From Vulcanimicrobiota bacterium (lineage in GTDB: Bacteria > Vulcanimicrobiota > Vulcanimicrobiia > Vulcanimicrobiales > Vulcanimicrobiaceae): a DNA stretch of 64,000 nt. The translations under genes and the position numbers were made by a program. Shown here in pieces: positions 19,913 through 29,747 of this stretch. The first letter of the stretch is position 1. Every line of letters starts with the position of its first letter. The notes under the pieces are model-generated. The model ran no database searches and was not told the origin of the DNA. It saw only the letters and a program-made list of their open reading frames with translations. Where the stretch lies: assembly GCA_019232905.1 (NCBI GenBank), contig JAFANA010000016.1, positions 1 through 64,000 of the forward strand, given 5' to 3'.

Positions 19913-20062
19913 AGCGAAACCCCGCCAATGTTAACGGCGGGCAAAGAGTACGTATGTGGATAGGCCAAAACCCGGCTATTTCACGCGTGATCGATGCCCG
20001 CCGGGCGGGCGTGCAGGCATCCTACTGTTCGTTGACGCTTCGGAATTGAATCCGTAACCTGC

Positions 20063-20105
20063 GCAGAGACACCGGTTCGCGCTGCAACGCGTCTCGGTGT
20101 CCTGC
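20063..20105 (+). promoter_or_regulatory. Strong RNA hairpin in the leader of paralog D
   Basis: GCAG-a-GACACCG-gtt-CGCG-ctgcaa-CGCG-tct-CGGTGTC-CTGC, ~17 nt upstream of the AGGAGG Shine-Dalgarno. Confidence 0.5.
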
Positions 20106-20134
20106 CATGGACGTCAATGACGAGGAGGCCCCCC

Positions 20135-21670
20135 TTGAGCCGCACCCGCCAGTTTATTTATTCCCTGCCGCTTGTTGCGCTACTCAGCGCATGTAGCGGC
20201 GGAGGATTACAATCTACTCCCCCAACCGATCCGACAACGCTCAATCAACCACCTGATACAAGCGTTCAACAAGCCGTCAACCCGGCTGCACAACAACAAA
20301 CTGTTACTCCCGGCGAACAAACCGAACAACCCGCTCAAATACAGAGCGGTGCTTCCGAGTCGGTCGCCACACCATCAATAAACGCACAAAGGGCAGCAGC
20401 AAGCAACGTACCTTCGCACATTGCTACATGGGCTAAAGACCTATACGGTAGTGCCGGAGGACTAGGAACGGCCGCGCAAGCGAAAGAGTATCTCACGTAC
20501 GCGCAAGGCGGAAGCGGCAACGACAAAGCGTTGATCGACTGCCGTGGCGGCGGATGCCAGTCCGTCTTCTACTTCGATCCGCACTTTCTGTACGACAAGC
20601 GTGCCTGCAACGGCGGCTCGTCGGATCTGCGAACGATCATGAGCCGCGCCAGCGAGTCGTGGTTCGTGCACGAAACCGGATATCACAACGCCGGTGAGCG
20701 CATCCGCGGGACCTATCAAATGGACTGCTACGGCCGCAGTATTACGATCCCGGTCTACGCGATCAACAACCTCTCTAGCGGCGTGCAGGCGTATTACCGC
20801 TCGTACTTTGCCTCGACGGTTGCCGGCTGGAGCCATTTCTTCATGGACGACACGAGCGCGACCGTGCTGTCGCAGTTCTACGGCCCGGGCGGCGGTTTCT
20901 GTTTGAACGAACGGGACCATTATTGCACGAGCACCGAGGAAATGCGTAACAACGCGGCCGTCGTCTCGGAGCACAGGGCGCTGGCGGATGCACTTCCAAT
21001 CAGCGGCTTTTACAACGGCCTGGATTTTACGGGTGGCGAACCGAACGACTTGAACGTTCTGGATTCCAGCGACCACTTTATCGGTGTGATCTGTGAAGAC
21101 TGCGTCGTGAATTCCGGTGCGTACCGCCCGAACATGTACCCCGCAGTACTCAATGCAATGGCGCAAATCGACCGCACGAAGGGCGCATTTGTCGAATTGA
21201 ATCACGGCGAATCACCGGTGAACGGCACGGCGCAAATCGCGCAGCGCAACATCACGACCGCAATGGCATGGCTTGGGTATAGCGAAGGACACACCATCGT
21301 CTATCCGGATCTCGAAGCGAACACGGATCGCTTGGCCATCTATCCGGAAAATTCAATCTATCCGTCGGATCCGATCGAAACGATGACATCCGGCGCAGCA
21401 AATATAGAAGTCGAGTCGGGCGTCTATCGCCGCGAATTCCGCGCGTGCTATAACAACCGCGTCGCAATCGGTCCGTGCGCTGCCATCGTCAACGGAACCG
21501 GCCGGGACATCGTCGTCTCGTCGAGATGGCTGCATCAGGGCTACGGACATGTCGTTGACCTGATCGGCGGTGACATTCCGGGTGGCGGACGCGTCTCGCT
21601 CACGAGCGCTCGCTTCAGCGCGAACCGCACGTACATCGCGCCGTATCAAGGTATGATGATCGTCCGGTAA
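20135..21670 (+). CDS. Cys-rich lipoprotein, five-member paralog family (copy D)
   Basis: TTG start after AGGAGG; SRTRQFIYSLPLVALLSAC lipobox; family motifs. Confidence 0.85.
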   Translation: MSRTRQFIYSLPLVALLSACSGGGLQSTPPTDPTTLNQPPDTSVQQAVNPAAQQQTVTPGEQTEQPAQIQSGASESVATPSINAQRAAASNVPSHIATWAKDLYGSAGGLGTAAQAKEYLTYAQGGSGNDKALIDCRGGGCQSVFYFDPHFLYDKRACNGGSSDLRTIMSRASESWFVHETGYHNAGERIRGTYQMDCYGRSITIPVYAINNLSSGVQAYYRSYFASTVAGWSHFFMDDTSATVLSQFYGPGGGFCLNERDHYCTSTEEMRNNAAVVSEHRALADALPISGFYNGLDFTGGEPNDLNVLDSSDHFIGVICEDCVVNSGAYRPNMYPAVLNAMAQIDRTKGAFVELNHGESPVNGTAQIAQRNITTAMAWLGYSEGHTIVYPDLEANTDRLAIYPENSIYPSDPIETMTSGAANIEVESGVYRREFRACYNNRVAIGPCAAIVNGTGRDIVVSSRWLHQGYGHVVDLIGGDIPGGGRVSLTSARFSANRTYIAPYQGMMIVR

Positions 21671-21685
21671 CGACGCTCGGATCAG

Positions 21686-21714
21686 AAAATGGCGCCGGTT
21701 CCCGGCGCCATTTT
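21686..21714. terminator. Bidirectional terminator between convergent paralogs D and E
   Basis: Perfect inverted repeat AAAATGGCGCCGG-TTC-CCGGCGCCATTTT. Confidence 0.85.
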
Positions 21715-21735
21715 CATTGCGGAGGCCGATTCACA

Positions 21736-23331
21736 CTACCGGACGAGCAGTATGCCTTGACCGGGCTGGAGCGTCGTCGCGGCCGGAACGAACGGGACGG
21801 TATTCAAGAACACCTGTCCTCCCGAGGCGATGTCGCCGCCGGAGATCCGAACGACGTGTCCGTATGTCAACTGGAGCCATGAGGCGGAGAGCGTGATCGG
21901 GTTCGTCGTGTTGCCGTTGACGATCGCCGCGCATTGCCCGATCGGCACGCCGAAGTTGTAGCACGAGCGGAACTCTCGACGATAAACACGCGATGCCACT
22001 TGAATGTCGGCATATGACGACGACATGCTTTCAACCGGATCGCTCGGGACGATATCGTATTCCGGCCAAACGGCAAGATCGTGGCTGCTGAACTCTAGAT
22101 CCGGGAACGCGATCGTGTGGCCGGGACTATATCCGAGCCAAGCCATCGCAGCCGTGATCGTGCGCTCTTCGATCTGTTTCGGACTACCTGCGGGGTCGTT
22201 TCCGATGTTGAGCTCAACGAACGACCCGTTCGGAATCGCATTGATCTGCGCCATTGCGTTAAGGACAGGAACATAGTCATCGGGACGCAGCGTGCCGTGG
22301 CTATCAACGCAATCTTCGCAGAGGCCGCCCACGACGTTGCTGCTTGCGGCAAAGAGCGTGAGGTCCGTCGCCTCACCGTTTGCCATCGTAATGCCGTTGA
22401 AGACCAGCTTCATCGGCGTGCCGTTATGGTGCGTTAAGCTGGAAAAGAGTTCGCCGTGCGCTTGAACCAGAGAAGCGTCGTCTGGATATTCTTGCGTAGT
22501 GGAGCAGAGATGAGGCGGCGGATTGTTCTGGCACATGCCACCGCCCGTGCCGTAAAATTGGTTCAGAAGGTGTCCGCTCGTCTCGTCCATTTCGTAGAGG
22601 TCGTACTGATCGGCATAACTTGTCAAGTACGACTCGATGTAGGCGCGGACATCCGGATTGTACTGATCGAGTGCATACACAGGTTCACCAACAATAGCGT
22701 TTTTGCACCGGAACGCATGATGTCCGACGAGCCTGTGAGCGCTATCACTATATCCGCTCTGGTGCAGGAACCAAGATTCGGTCGCTACGGCGAAAAGACC
22801 ACTTGCATAAACCGACGAACAGTCACCGATCAGATACGCGAAATTTGGTTCAAAATAAAATACCGAGTAACACGAATTCGAGCCGGCACAATCGTCGAGA
22901 GCCTTTGTGTTATTGAATCCGCTTTCTGCGTACGTTAAATACGTTTGCGCGAGCGCCGGAGAGCCGGCCGCTCCTTGGCCCGTGTACTCGTCGTATGCCC
23001 AGGTCGGAAAATGCTTCGGGATGCCCGACACGGGGCTGCCCGTAGGAGTTGGAGGCGGCGGGTAACTCGGTTGAGTTGTCGGTGGAAGGGTCGGTTGCCC
23101 GGTCGGCGGAGTCGTGGGAATGCGCGTCGGGGCGGTCGTTGGAACGCCCGAGGGAACGCCCGAAGGAGACATGCTTGGCGTTGAAACAGGCGGGCGAACG
23201 GGTGACGACGTTGCAAGCGGTAATGTCGGCGATGTCGATTGACTGCTGCCGGATCCGCCGCCGCAACCAGCAATCGCGAATGTTGCTGCGGCGAATAATA
23301 TGAGCAACGCAAAATGCGCGCGCAACTTCAT
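21736..23331 (-). CDS. Cys-rich lipoprotein, five-member paralog family (copy E)
   Basis: Lipobox IAGC; Pro/Thr/Ser-rich linker; family motifs. Confidence 0.85.
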   Translation of the reverse strand: MKLRAHFALLILFAAATFAIAGCGGGSGSSQSTSPTLPLATSSPVRPPVSTPSMSPSGVPSGVPTTAPTRIPTTPPTGQPTLPPTTQPSYPPPPTPTGSPVSGIPKHFPTWAYDEYTGQGAAGSPALAQTYLTYAESGFNNTKALDDCAGSNSCYSVFYFEPNFAYLIGDCSSVYASGLFAVATESWFLHQSGYSDSAHRLVGHHAFRCKNAIVGEPVYALDQYNPDVRAYIESYLTSYADQYDLYEMDETSGHLLNQFYGTGGGMCQNNPPPHLCSTTQEYPDDASLVQAHGELFSSLTHHNGTPMKLVFNGITMANGEATDLTLFAASSNVVGGLCEDCVDSHGTLRPDDYVPVLNAMAQINAIPNGSFVELNIGNDPAGSPKQIEERTITAAMAWLGYSPGHTIAFPDLEFSSHDLAVWPEYDIVPSDPVESMSSSYADIQVASRVYRREFRSCYNFGVPIGQCAAIVNGNTTNPITLSASWLQLTYGHVVRISGGDIASGGQVFLNTVPFVPAATTLQPGQGILLVR

Positions 23332-23403
23332 TACTTCAAAATAGCAAGTGAAGATTGCCCGTGTCTATTCGGAAGCGCAGACAAGCGTGCGAATAAAAGT
23401 TCT

Positions 23404-24648
23404 CTAGCGCATGGTTGCTGTGTGCGCGCGCGCGCGATGCGGGGAGGCTTCCATCGATCGCAACCACTCTTCGACAATGGAGCCCCACGCAAAACGTTCG
23501 ACCGCAAGCCGTCGAGCTCGACGCGACATCACTTCGCGCCGCGCCGGATCGTTCGCGATTGTACGCATCGCATCGGCAATTGCACGTGCGTTTTCCGGTT
23601 CTGCAACAAGGCCTGCGCCTGCTTCGCTGATCAGTGTTGCGCTTTCACCTTCGCCGCAGTACAGGATTGGAACGCCGCACGCCAGCGACGGAAACATCTT
23701 AGATGGACGCGCGCCGCGCATCAGCGGATTATTGACCAGCGGAACGATCGACGCCGTCGCAAGCGAGAAGTACTCCGGCATCGCCGAAAGCGGCACGGGA
23801 TCAACGAAACGGACGTTACGAATACCCTCGTTGCCGGCACGCTCGACGAGCGCGGATTTCACGGGTCCCGAACCGACGAAGACGACGTCCGCTTCATCTT
23901 CGACTAGTTTCGCGGCGGTAAGCACCGAATCGAGGGCTTGCGCAATACCGTGGGTTCCGGCATAGATGAATACCGGGCGACTGGTGAGTTGAAGTTCGCG
24001 CGCAAGCCTCACACTTCCATCGCGCGGAACGAAGGTGTCGATGTCGATGCCGTTTGGAAGAAAACGAACCTTCTCCGACGGAACCTGTTTGTGATCGCGC
24101 AAGGTGGTAGCAATGCCTTCCGTTACCGCGTTGACGACACTGGCGCGCCGGTACGACCACGCTTCGAGCATCTCGGCAAGACGCATCACAAAACCGTCGC
24201 TCATGACGCCCAACTCGCGCACGGAGTCCGGCCAAAGATCGGAAACGTTGAACACCATTCCCGCGCGGCGCGCGCGCGCCGCCATCCAGCCGGGCACGCT
24301 CAAAAACAACGGCGGCGACTCCACGAACACGATGTCCGCCGGACCTGCTTTCGCAAGTCCGATCAAACAGCTGCATGCGAACGAAAGATAATTAAGGACC
24401 CGTTTGACGCCCGTTCCGGTCGCCGCGTATACCCACGTGCGGTGAACTTTGACGCCGTCGATCTCCTCGGACATATACACGTGCCCACGATACTCGTCGT
24501 GCACGCGACCGGTCAGGTGATTCGGCATCGCGGTCACGACCTCGACGTCGTGTCCGCGGACGCGAAGTTCGCGCGCAAACGCAGCAAGCCGCGTTTGCGG
24601 TGCGCCGATCTCCGGCAGATAGTACTGAGTGAGAACTAGGACACGCAC
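23404..24648 (-). CDS. Glycosyltransferase family 4 (WbuB/WcaI-like)
   Basis: MRVLVLTQYYLPEIGAPQTRLAAFARELRVRGHDVEVVTAMPNHLTGRV. Confidence 0.93.
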   Translation of the reverse strand: MRVLVLTQYYLPEIGAPQTRLAAFARELRVRGHDVEVVTAMPNHLTGRVHDEYRGHVYMSEEIDGVKVHRTWVYAATGTGVKRVLNYLSFACSCLIGLAKAGPADIVFVESPPLFLSVPGWMAARARRAGMVFNVSDLWPDSVRELGVMSDGFVMRLAEMLEAWSYRRASVVNAVTEGIATTLRDHKQVPSEKVRFLPNGIDIDTFVPRDGSVRLARELQLTSRPVFIYAGTHGIAQALDSVLTAAKLVEDEADVVFVGSGPVKSALVERAGNEGIRNVRFVDPVPLSAMPEYFSLATASIVPLVNNPLMRGARPSKMFPSLACGVPILYCGEGESATLISEAGAGLVAEPENARAIADAMRTIANDPARREVMSRRARRLAVERFAWGSIVEEWLRSMEASPHRARAHTATMR

Positions 24649-25727
24649 GGCTCCGCCCGATCTGCGACGGGAATGTGCGTCTGCATCGCTTCAACAATTC
24701 GCCGAGCGCTGTCGCCAGCACCGAACGGGAAGATCCGCTCGGACGGTGTCGCACGTTTAGCCACGTGCGCAATCGTAGACGGATCGCTCCCGGCTATCAC
24801 GTTCCAATCGTCCGTGAGGGTCTCGACCCATTCGGTTCGATCGCGCAACGTCACACATGGCGTTCCAAGCGTAATACACTCCTTCTGCATTCCGCCGGAA
24901 TCCGTCAAAACCACACGCGCGTGCTGTTGTAGCGCAAGCATGTCCAAGTATGAAAGCGGCTCGCACGTCGTGATGCTGTCATTTGCCCCGACTTTGAAGG
25001 CCTCGACGAGCGGACGCGTACGAGGATGAACCGGAAAAATGATCGGCATGCCGGCTTTACGCAACCCGGCTATCAGTCGCGCGAACACAGCCGTATTATC
25101 GGTGTTCGCCGCGCGATGGATCGTTGCGACGGCGAAGCTTTTCGTCTGCAATCCGAAGCGGTCGAGAATCGCGGGGCGCGCCGGCAGCCGATCTGCTGCA
25201 AGCAGCGCGAGATCCACCATCAAATCGCCCACGATTTCGATCGGCGCGGTGATGCCCTCATTCTCGAGTTGACGCGCGGAAGAAGCGCTTGGCGCCAGTA
25301 AGAGATCGCCGAGGCGATCGGCCACAAGACGGTTCACTTCTTCCGGCATCGTTTTGTCGAATGACCGCAATCCGGCCTCGACGTGTACGAGCGGCACTCC
25401 GAGTTTCGCCGCAACGAGCGCTCCGGCGAGCGTGCTATTCGTGTCACCATAGACGAGCACGCAATCGGGATCGTTCTCGAGGACGATCGGCTCGAGCCGC
25501 ATCATCATGTGCGCGGTTTGATCCGCGTGCGAACCGGAGCCTACGCCTAAGTGCCGATGCGGCGCCGGCAGCTCCAACTCGCTGAAAAAGACATCGCTCA
25601 TGCGCTCGTCGTAATGTTGCCCGGTGTGCACGAGACGTTCGTCGAACCCGCGCGCATTGAACTCGCGCGAGAGTAGCGCGGCCTTCACGAATTGCGGCCG
25701 CGCGCCGACGACGCTGAGAACTCGCAT
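24636..25727 (-). CDS. wbpI: Non-hydrolysing UDP-GlcNAc 2-epimerase family (WecB/WbpI type)
   Basis: GARPQFVKAALLSREF, HTGQHYDERMSDVFF, VHVEAGLRSFDKTMPEEVNR, DSGGMQKE. Confidence 0.9.
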   Translation of the reverse strand: MRVLSVVGARPQFVKAALLSREFNARGFDERLVHTGQHYDERMSDVFFSELELPAPHRHLGVGSGSHADQTAHMMMRLEPIVLENDPDCVLVYGDTNSTLAGALVAAKLGVPLVHVEAGLRSFDKTMPEEVNRLVADRLGDLLLAPSASSARQLENEGITAPIEIVGDLMVDLALLAADRLPARPAILDRFGLQTKSFAVATIHRAANTDNTAVFARLIAGLRKAGMPIIFPVHPRTRPLVEAFKVGANDSITTCEPLSYLDMLALQQHARVVLTDSGGMQKECITLGTPCVTLRDRTEWVETLTDDWNVIAGSDPSTIAHVAKRATPSERIFPFGAGDSARRIVEAMQTHIPVADRAEPCVS

Positions 25728-25730
25728 AAC

Positions 25731-26840
25731 TTAGGCGACCGCCTGGGCGGCTAGCGCTTCGCGCAGCGCATTGCGCACCGCTTCGCGCTGCTGCGCGCTC
25801 AGTTCGGGAAACATCGGAAGCGAAAGGACTTCACGCGCCGCCTGTTCGGAATGCGGAAACGCGCCTTCACCCAATCCGAGCGAAGCATGCACTTCCTGCA
25901 GATGCAGCGGCACGGGATAGTACACCATCGTTTGGACGCCGGCGTCCTTGAGCTGCTCCTGGACCCGGTCGCGATCGCGCACCCGAATCGTGTACTGGTG
26001 ATAGACGTGCAGCGTGCCTTCGGTTTCGCCGGGCACGGTTGCAAAAGCGCGCAGGTGGTCGCTATACCACTGCGCGTTCGCGCGGCGGCGTTCGATCCAC
26101 CGATCGAGATGGGGCAGCTTGACGCGCAAAATCGCGGCCTGTACTTCGTCGAGGCGACTGTTTACACCGAGTTCCTCGTGATGGTACTTGACGCGTCCGC
26201 CGTGCGCACGAAGGCCGCGCATGCGATCGGCGAGGTCCTTCCGGTTGGTCGTGACCATGCCGCCATCGCCGTAGGCGCCCAAATTCTTCGAGGGGAAGAA
26301 ACTGAAACACCCGACGTCACCAATCGAACCCGTCTTCTTGCCGTCTATGGTCGAACCGATCGACTGCGCGCAGTCCTCGACGACCGCAATATTGTGTTTC
26401 TTCGCAATCGCCATGATCTCGCGCATCGGCGCTGGGTGTCCGTAGAGGTGCACCGGCAGAATCACCTTCGTACGCTCAGTGATCGCCGCTTCGATCAGCG
26501 ACGGATCGATATTGAACGTTGAAGGGTCGATGTCGACGAACACGGGCGTTGCGCCCACGATTCCAATCGCTTCCGTCGTTGCGACAAACGTAAAGGGCGT
26601 CGTGATCACTTCATCGCCCGGCCCGACGTCGAGGGCACGCAGCGCCAGATGCAAAGCGTCCGTGCCTGAATTCAAGCCGACAGCATACTCGGTGCCGATG
26701 TACTGCGCTATCTCTTTCTCGAGCGCGTGCACGTTCGGGCCGTTGATGAAATGGCCGCCCTCGAAAACCTCTTCGACTGCGCGCGTGATCTCGCTTTTGA
26801 GTTCGTGATACTGCTCGCGCAGATCAAGGATCGGAATCAT
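25731..26840 (-). CDS. wbpE: DegT/DnrJ/EryC1/StrS aminotransferase (WbpE-like)
   Basis: [51 protein letters not shown]; operon context. Confidence 0.9.
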   Translation of the reverse strand: MIPILDLREQYHELKSEITRAVEEVFEGGHFINGPNVHALEKEIAQYIGTEYAVGLNSGTDALHLALRALDVGPGDEVITTPFTFVATTEAIGIVGATPVFVDIDPSTFNIDPSLIEAAITERTKVILPVHLYGHPAPMREIMAIAKKHNIAVVEDCAQSIGSTIDGKKTGSIGDVGCFSFFPSKNLGAYGDGGMVTTNRKDLADRMRGLRAHGGRVKYHHEELGVNSRLDEVQAAILRVKLPHLDRWIERRRANAQWYSDHLRAFATVPGETEGTLHVYHQYTIRVRDRDRVQEQLKDAGVQTMVYYPVPLHLQEVHASLGLGEGAFPHSEQAAREVLSLPMFPELSAQQREAVRNALREALAAQAVA

Positions 26841-27433
26841 TTGCTTCTCCGTACGGTTTCGCCGGACTTCTCGTATTCACGTCCGCATTCGCTACAAACG
26901 GCACGATCGTCGGCAAAGGTGAGTTTGACCCCGCACTCGCAGGCATAGCCCCGAATGCGCGCGGGGTTCCCGTAGACCATGGCATATGCCGGCACGTCTT
27001 TGGTAACGACGGATCCCGCACCGACGAATGCGAACTCGCCGAGCGTGTGTCCGCACACGATCGTCGCATTTGCGCCGATCGAGGCGCCGCGCTTGACGAG
27101 AGTCTCCGCATAATCCGCGGATGTATTGCGCGGCGTGCCCGAACGCGGCGTCGTCACGTTCGTGAAGACCATGCTCGGGCCGCAGAACACGTCATCTTCC
27201 AGGACGACGCCTTCGTACACCGAGACGTTGTTCTGGATCTTCACGTTGTTGCCGATCGTGACGTTTGACGAGATCACGACGTTCTGGCCGATCGAGCATT
27301 TTTGGCCGATGCGCGAATTCGCCATAACGTGGCTAAAATGCCAGATTTTCGTGCCTTCGCCGATCTCCGACGGCTCGTCGACGTACGACGACTCGTGAAC
27401 AAAATACGGTTTGGTGCGGTCTATGACGGTCAA
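26837..27433 (-). CDS. wbpD: Left-handed beta-helix N-acetyltransferase (WbpD-like)
   Basis: Hexapeptide repeats; [43 protein letters not shown]. Confidence 0.9.
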   Translation of the reverse strand: MTVIDRTKPYFVHESSYVDEPSEIGEGTKIWHFSHVMANSRIGQKCSIGQNVVISSNVTIGNNVKIQNNVSVYEGVVLEDDVFCGPSMVFTNVTTPRSGTPRNTSADYAETLVKRGASIGANATIVCGHTLGEFAFVGAGSVVTKDVPAYAMVYGNPARIRGYACECGVKLTFADDRAVCSECGREYEKSGETVRRSK

Positions 27434-28413
27434 CTAACGGCCTCCAGGGATGGGTGAGCAAATTCGTTGTTTGTAGCGAGCATCGAAAGCACTTGAACGA
27501 CGCGCAAACCTTCCTCGCCGTCGGTCATTGGACGCGTTCCCGCGGTGACAGCATCAATAAACGCCTGCATTTCAGCGGCAAGCGGCTCCGACGCGCCGAA
27601 CGGCACCTCGCGCGAGTCTTCGCGCCACAGTTCGATGTGATCGCGTTCTCCGCGACGGTCGCCGCATGGCGTAAGCGTGAGCTGCGCTCCGGCCCGCGAA
27701 TCCGTTAGACGCAAGACGCCGGTCGAACCGAATACGTCCAGCCGCGAGGTTTTGTCCGGGTCGAGCCAGCTCACTTCGATGTGCGCAGAACGGCCGCCGG
27801 TGAAAATCATGTCCGCATAGGCAAAGTCGGCAATTTGCGGCCGCACGAAGGCGGACATCGTGCCCTTGACGCTTTCGGGAACGCCGCCGAAAATCTCGAG
27901 CATCAACGCAATATCGTGCGGAGCGAAACTCCACCACACGTTTTCTTGCGCGCGCAGACGTCCCCACGACAACCGCCGCGAGCGCACGTGACGAACGCTG
28001 CCGATGCCGCCTTCAGCGATCAGCGCGAGCATGCGGCGAACGGCGGGATGGTAGAGCACCAGATGTCCTACGAAAAGCGTACGCCCTCCGGCACGCGCTG
28101 CGCGGACGACCGTCGCCGCATCCTCGGCGCTCATGGCCAGCGGCTTTTCGACGAAGACGTGCTTGCCGGCGGCGATTGCCTCGAGGGCCAATTCCGCATG
28201 CAGCGGGGCCGGCGCAGCAATCACGACAGCGTCGATGTCGCGCTCGAGCAGCGAGGGGAGGTCGAATTCCAATCCGACGTCCGGATACTGCTCGGCGACT
28301 TTCGCAATCGCCGCTTCATTCGCGTCGCAGACGCTTTCCAGTACGCCGAGTTCCGCGCAAACGCGCACGAGGTTTGCGCCCCAATACCCGGCGCCGATGA
28401 CACCTATTTTCAC
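27430..28413 (-). CDS. wbpB: Gfo/Idh/MocA family oxidoreductase (WbpB-like)
   Basis: [32 protein letters not shown]. Confidence 0.9.
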   Translation of the reverse strand: MKIGVIGAGYWGANLVRVCAELGVLESVCDANEAAIAKVAEQYPDVGLEFDLPSLLERDIDAVVIAAPAPLHAELALEAIAAGKHVFVEKPLAMSAEDAATVVRAARAGGRTLFVGHLVLYHPAVRRMLALIAEGGIGSVRHVRSRRLSWGRLRAQENVWWSFAPHDIALMLEIFGGVPESVKGTMSAFVRPQIADFAYADMIFTGGRSAHIEVSWLDPDKTSRLDVFGSTGVLRLTDSRAGAQLTLTPCGDRRGERDHIELWREDSREVPFGASEPLAAEMQAFIDAVTAGTRPMTDGEEGLRVVQVLSMLATNNEFAHPSLEAVS

Positions 28414-29747
28414 AGCATCACCACGTTGGTGCGCCCTTCACGCACGTCTTTGGTGGCATTACGCGTGTCGATGACCAGCCTGGCGCTTTCCACGACGCGC
28501 GCGTAGTCGAGAGAGGAATGATCGGTCAGAACGATCACGGCGTCGGCGCGCTCGAGCACTTCCTTCGAAAGCGGAATCGAGTGCCACATTTCGCCATGTT
28601 CGTCAGTGAAACTGGGAACGTGCGGATCGTAATAGTCGATGCGCGCACCGTCCTTCCGCAGAATATCCATCACTTTGAGAGCCGGAGACTCGCGCCAGTC
28701 CTCGATATCTTTCTTGTACGCGACGCCGAGCACGAAAATCTCCGCATTTTTCATCGCCTTGCCTTGCGCGTTGAGCGCGCGAATGACTTTTTCGCGTACA
28801 AAGTACGGCATCGTCCAATTGATTTCGCCGGCAAGTTCGATGAAGCGAACGTTCATATCGTATTCGCGCGCTTTCCAGGCGAGATAGAACGGGTCGAGCG
28901 GAATGCAGTGGCCTCCAACGCCGGGACCTGGATCGAAACGCATGATTCCGAACGGTTTGGTGGCAGCCGCATCGAGCACGTCCCAGACGCTGATGCCCAG
29001 GCGATCGCACAGCAACGCCATCTCGTTGACGAGCGCGATGTTGACCGCGCGGAACGTGTTCTCGAATACCTTCGTCATCTCGGCGACTTTCGGAGATGCC
29101 ACCGGGACGACGTTGAGTATCGTCTGTTGATAAAAACACGTCGCAACGTCGAGACAGGCGGAAGTTACACCGCCGACGACCTTGTTGGTGTTCTTCGTCG
29201 TGTAGCGCGCGTTGCCGGGGTCGACGCGTTCGGGCGAAAACGAGAGGAAGAAATCTTCACCGACTTTGAGGCCCGACTGCGAAAGAATCTTCAGCAGCAC
29301 CTCTTCGGTCGTCCCCGGATAGGTCGTGCTTTCAAGGCTGATCAGCTGCCCGGGGCGCAGATATTTCACGATTTCGTTTGCGACGTTCTTAATGTACGAG
29401 ATGTCCGGCTCTTTGTTCGCGGTCAGCGGCGTCGGCACGCAAATAACGATGCAGTCGCAACGTCCAAGCGAACTGAAGTCCGTCGAACCGCTCAGTTTGC
29501 CGCTCTCGACCATTTCGGCGAGCTCGCGATCGTCGACGTCGCGAATGTAGTTCAAACCTTGTTTGATCTGATCGACGCGAATAGGATTACGGTCGTAGCC
29601 GTGCACGTCGAAGCCGACCTTGGCTTTCTCGACGGCGAGTGGAAGACCGACGTAGCCGATTCCGACGACGCCGACGACCGCGGTACGGTCGACGATCTTC
29701 TTCTTCAGTGCGGACGCGCGAATCGGTGACGCTTCGAGGAGTTTCAC
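28410..29747 (-). CDS. wbpA: UDP-sugar 6-dehydrogenase (WbpA/WecC-like)
   Basis: VGIGYVGLPLAVEKAKVGFDVHGYDRNPIRV, FSPERVDPGN, GPGVGGHCIPLDPFYL. Confidence 0.93.
   Translation of the reverse strand: MKLLEASPIRASALKKKIVDRTAVVGVVGIGYVGLPLAVEKAKVGFDVHGYDRNPIRVDQIKQGLNYIRDVDDRELAEMVESGKLSGSTDFSSLGRCDCIVICVPTPLTANKEPDISYIKNVANEIVKYLRPGQLISLESTTYPGTTEEVLLKILSQSGLKVGEDFFLSFSPERVDPGNARYTTKNTNKVVGGVTSACLDVATCFYQQTILNVVPVASPKVAEMTKVFENTFRAVNIALVNEMALLCDRLGISVWDVLDAAATKPFGIMRFDPGPGVGGHCIPLDPFYLAWKAREYDMNVRFIELAGEINWTMPYFVREKVIRALNAQGKAMKNAEIFVLGVAYKKDIEDWRESPALKVMDILRKDGARIDYYDPHVPSFTDEHGEMWHSIPLSKEVLERADAVIVLTDHSSLDYARVVESARLVIDTRNATKDVREGRTNVVML

Noticed and set aside
12766-23331. Paralog cluster as a mobile element or transposon array
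   Set aside because: No transposase, integrase or terminal inverted repeats seen; mixed orientations and signal peptides fit duplicated secreted-protein genes.
28518-29729. 403-aa plus-strand ORF opposite the UDP-sugar dehydrogenase
   Set aside because: Antisense shadow of a strong coding gene; GC-rich codon bias creates long mirror ORFs. The same applies to 33061-34362 and 57555-58778.
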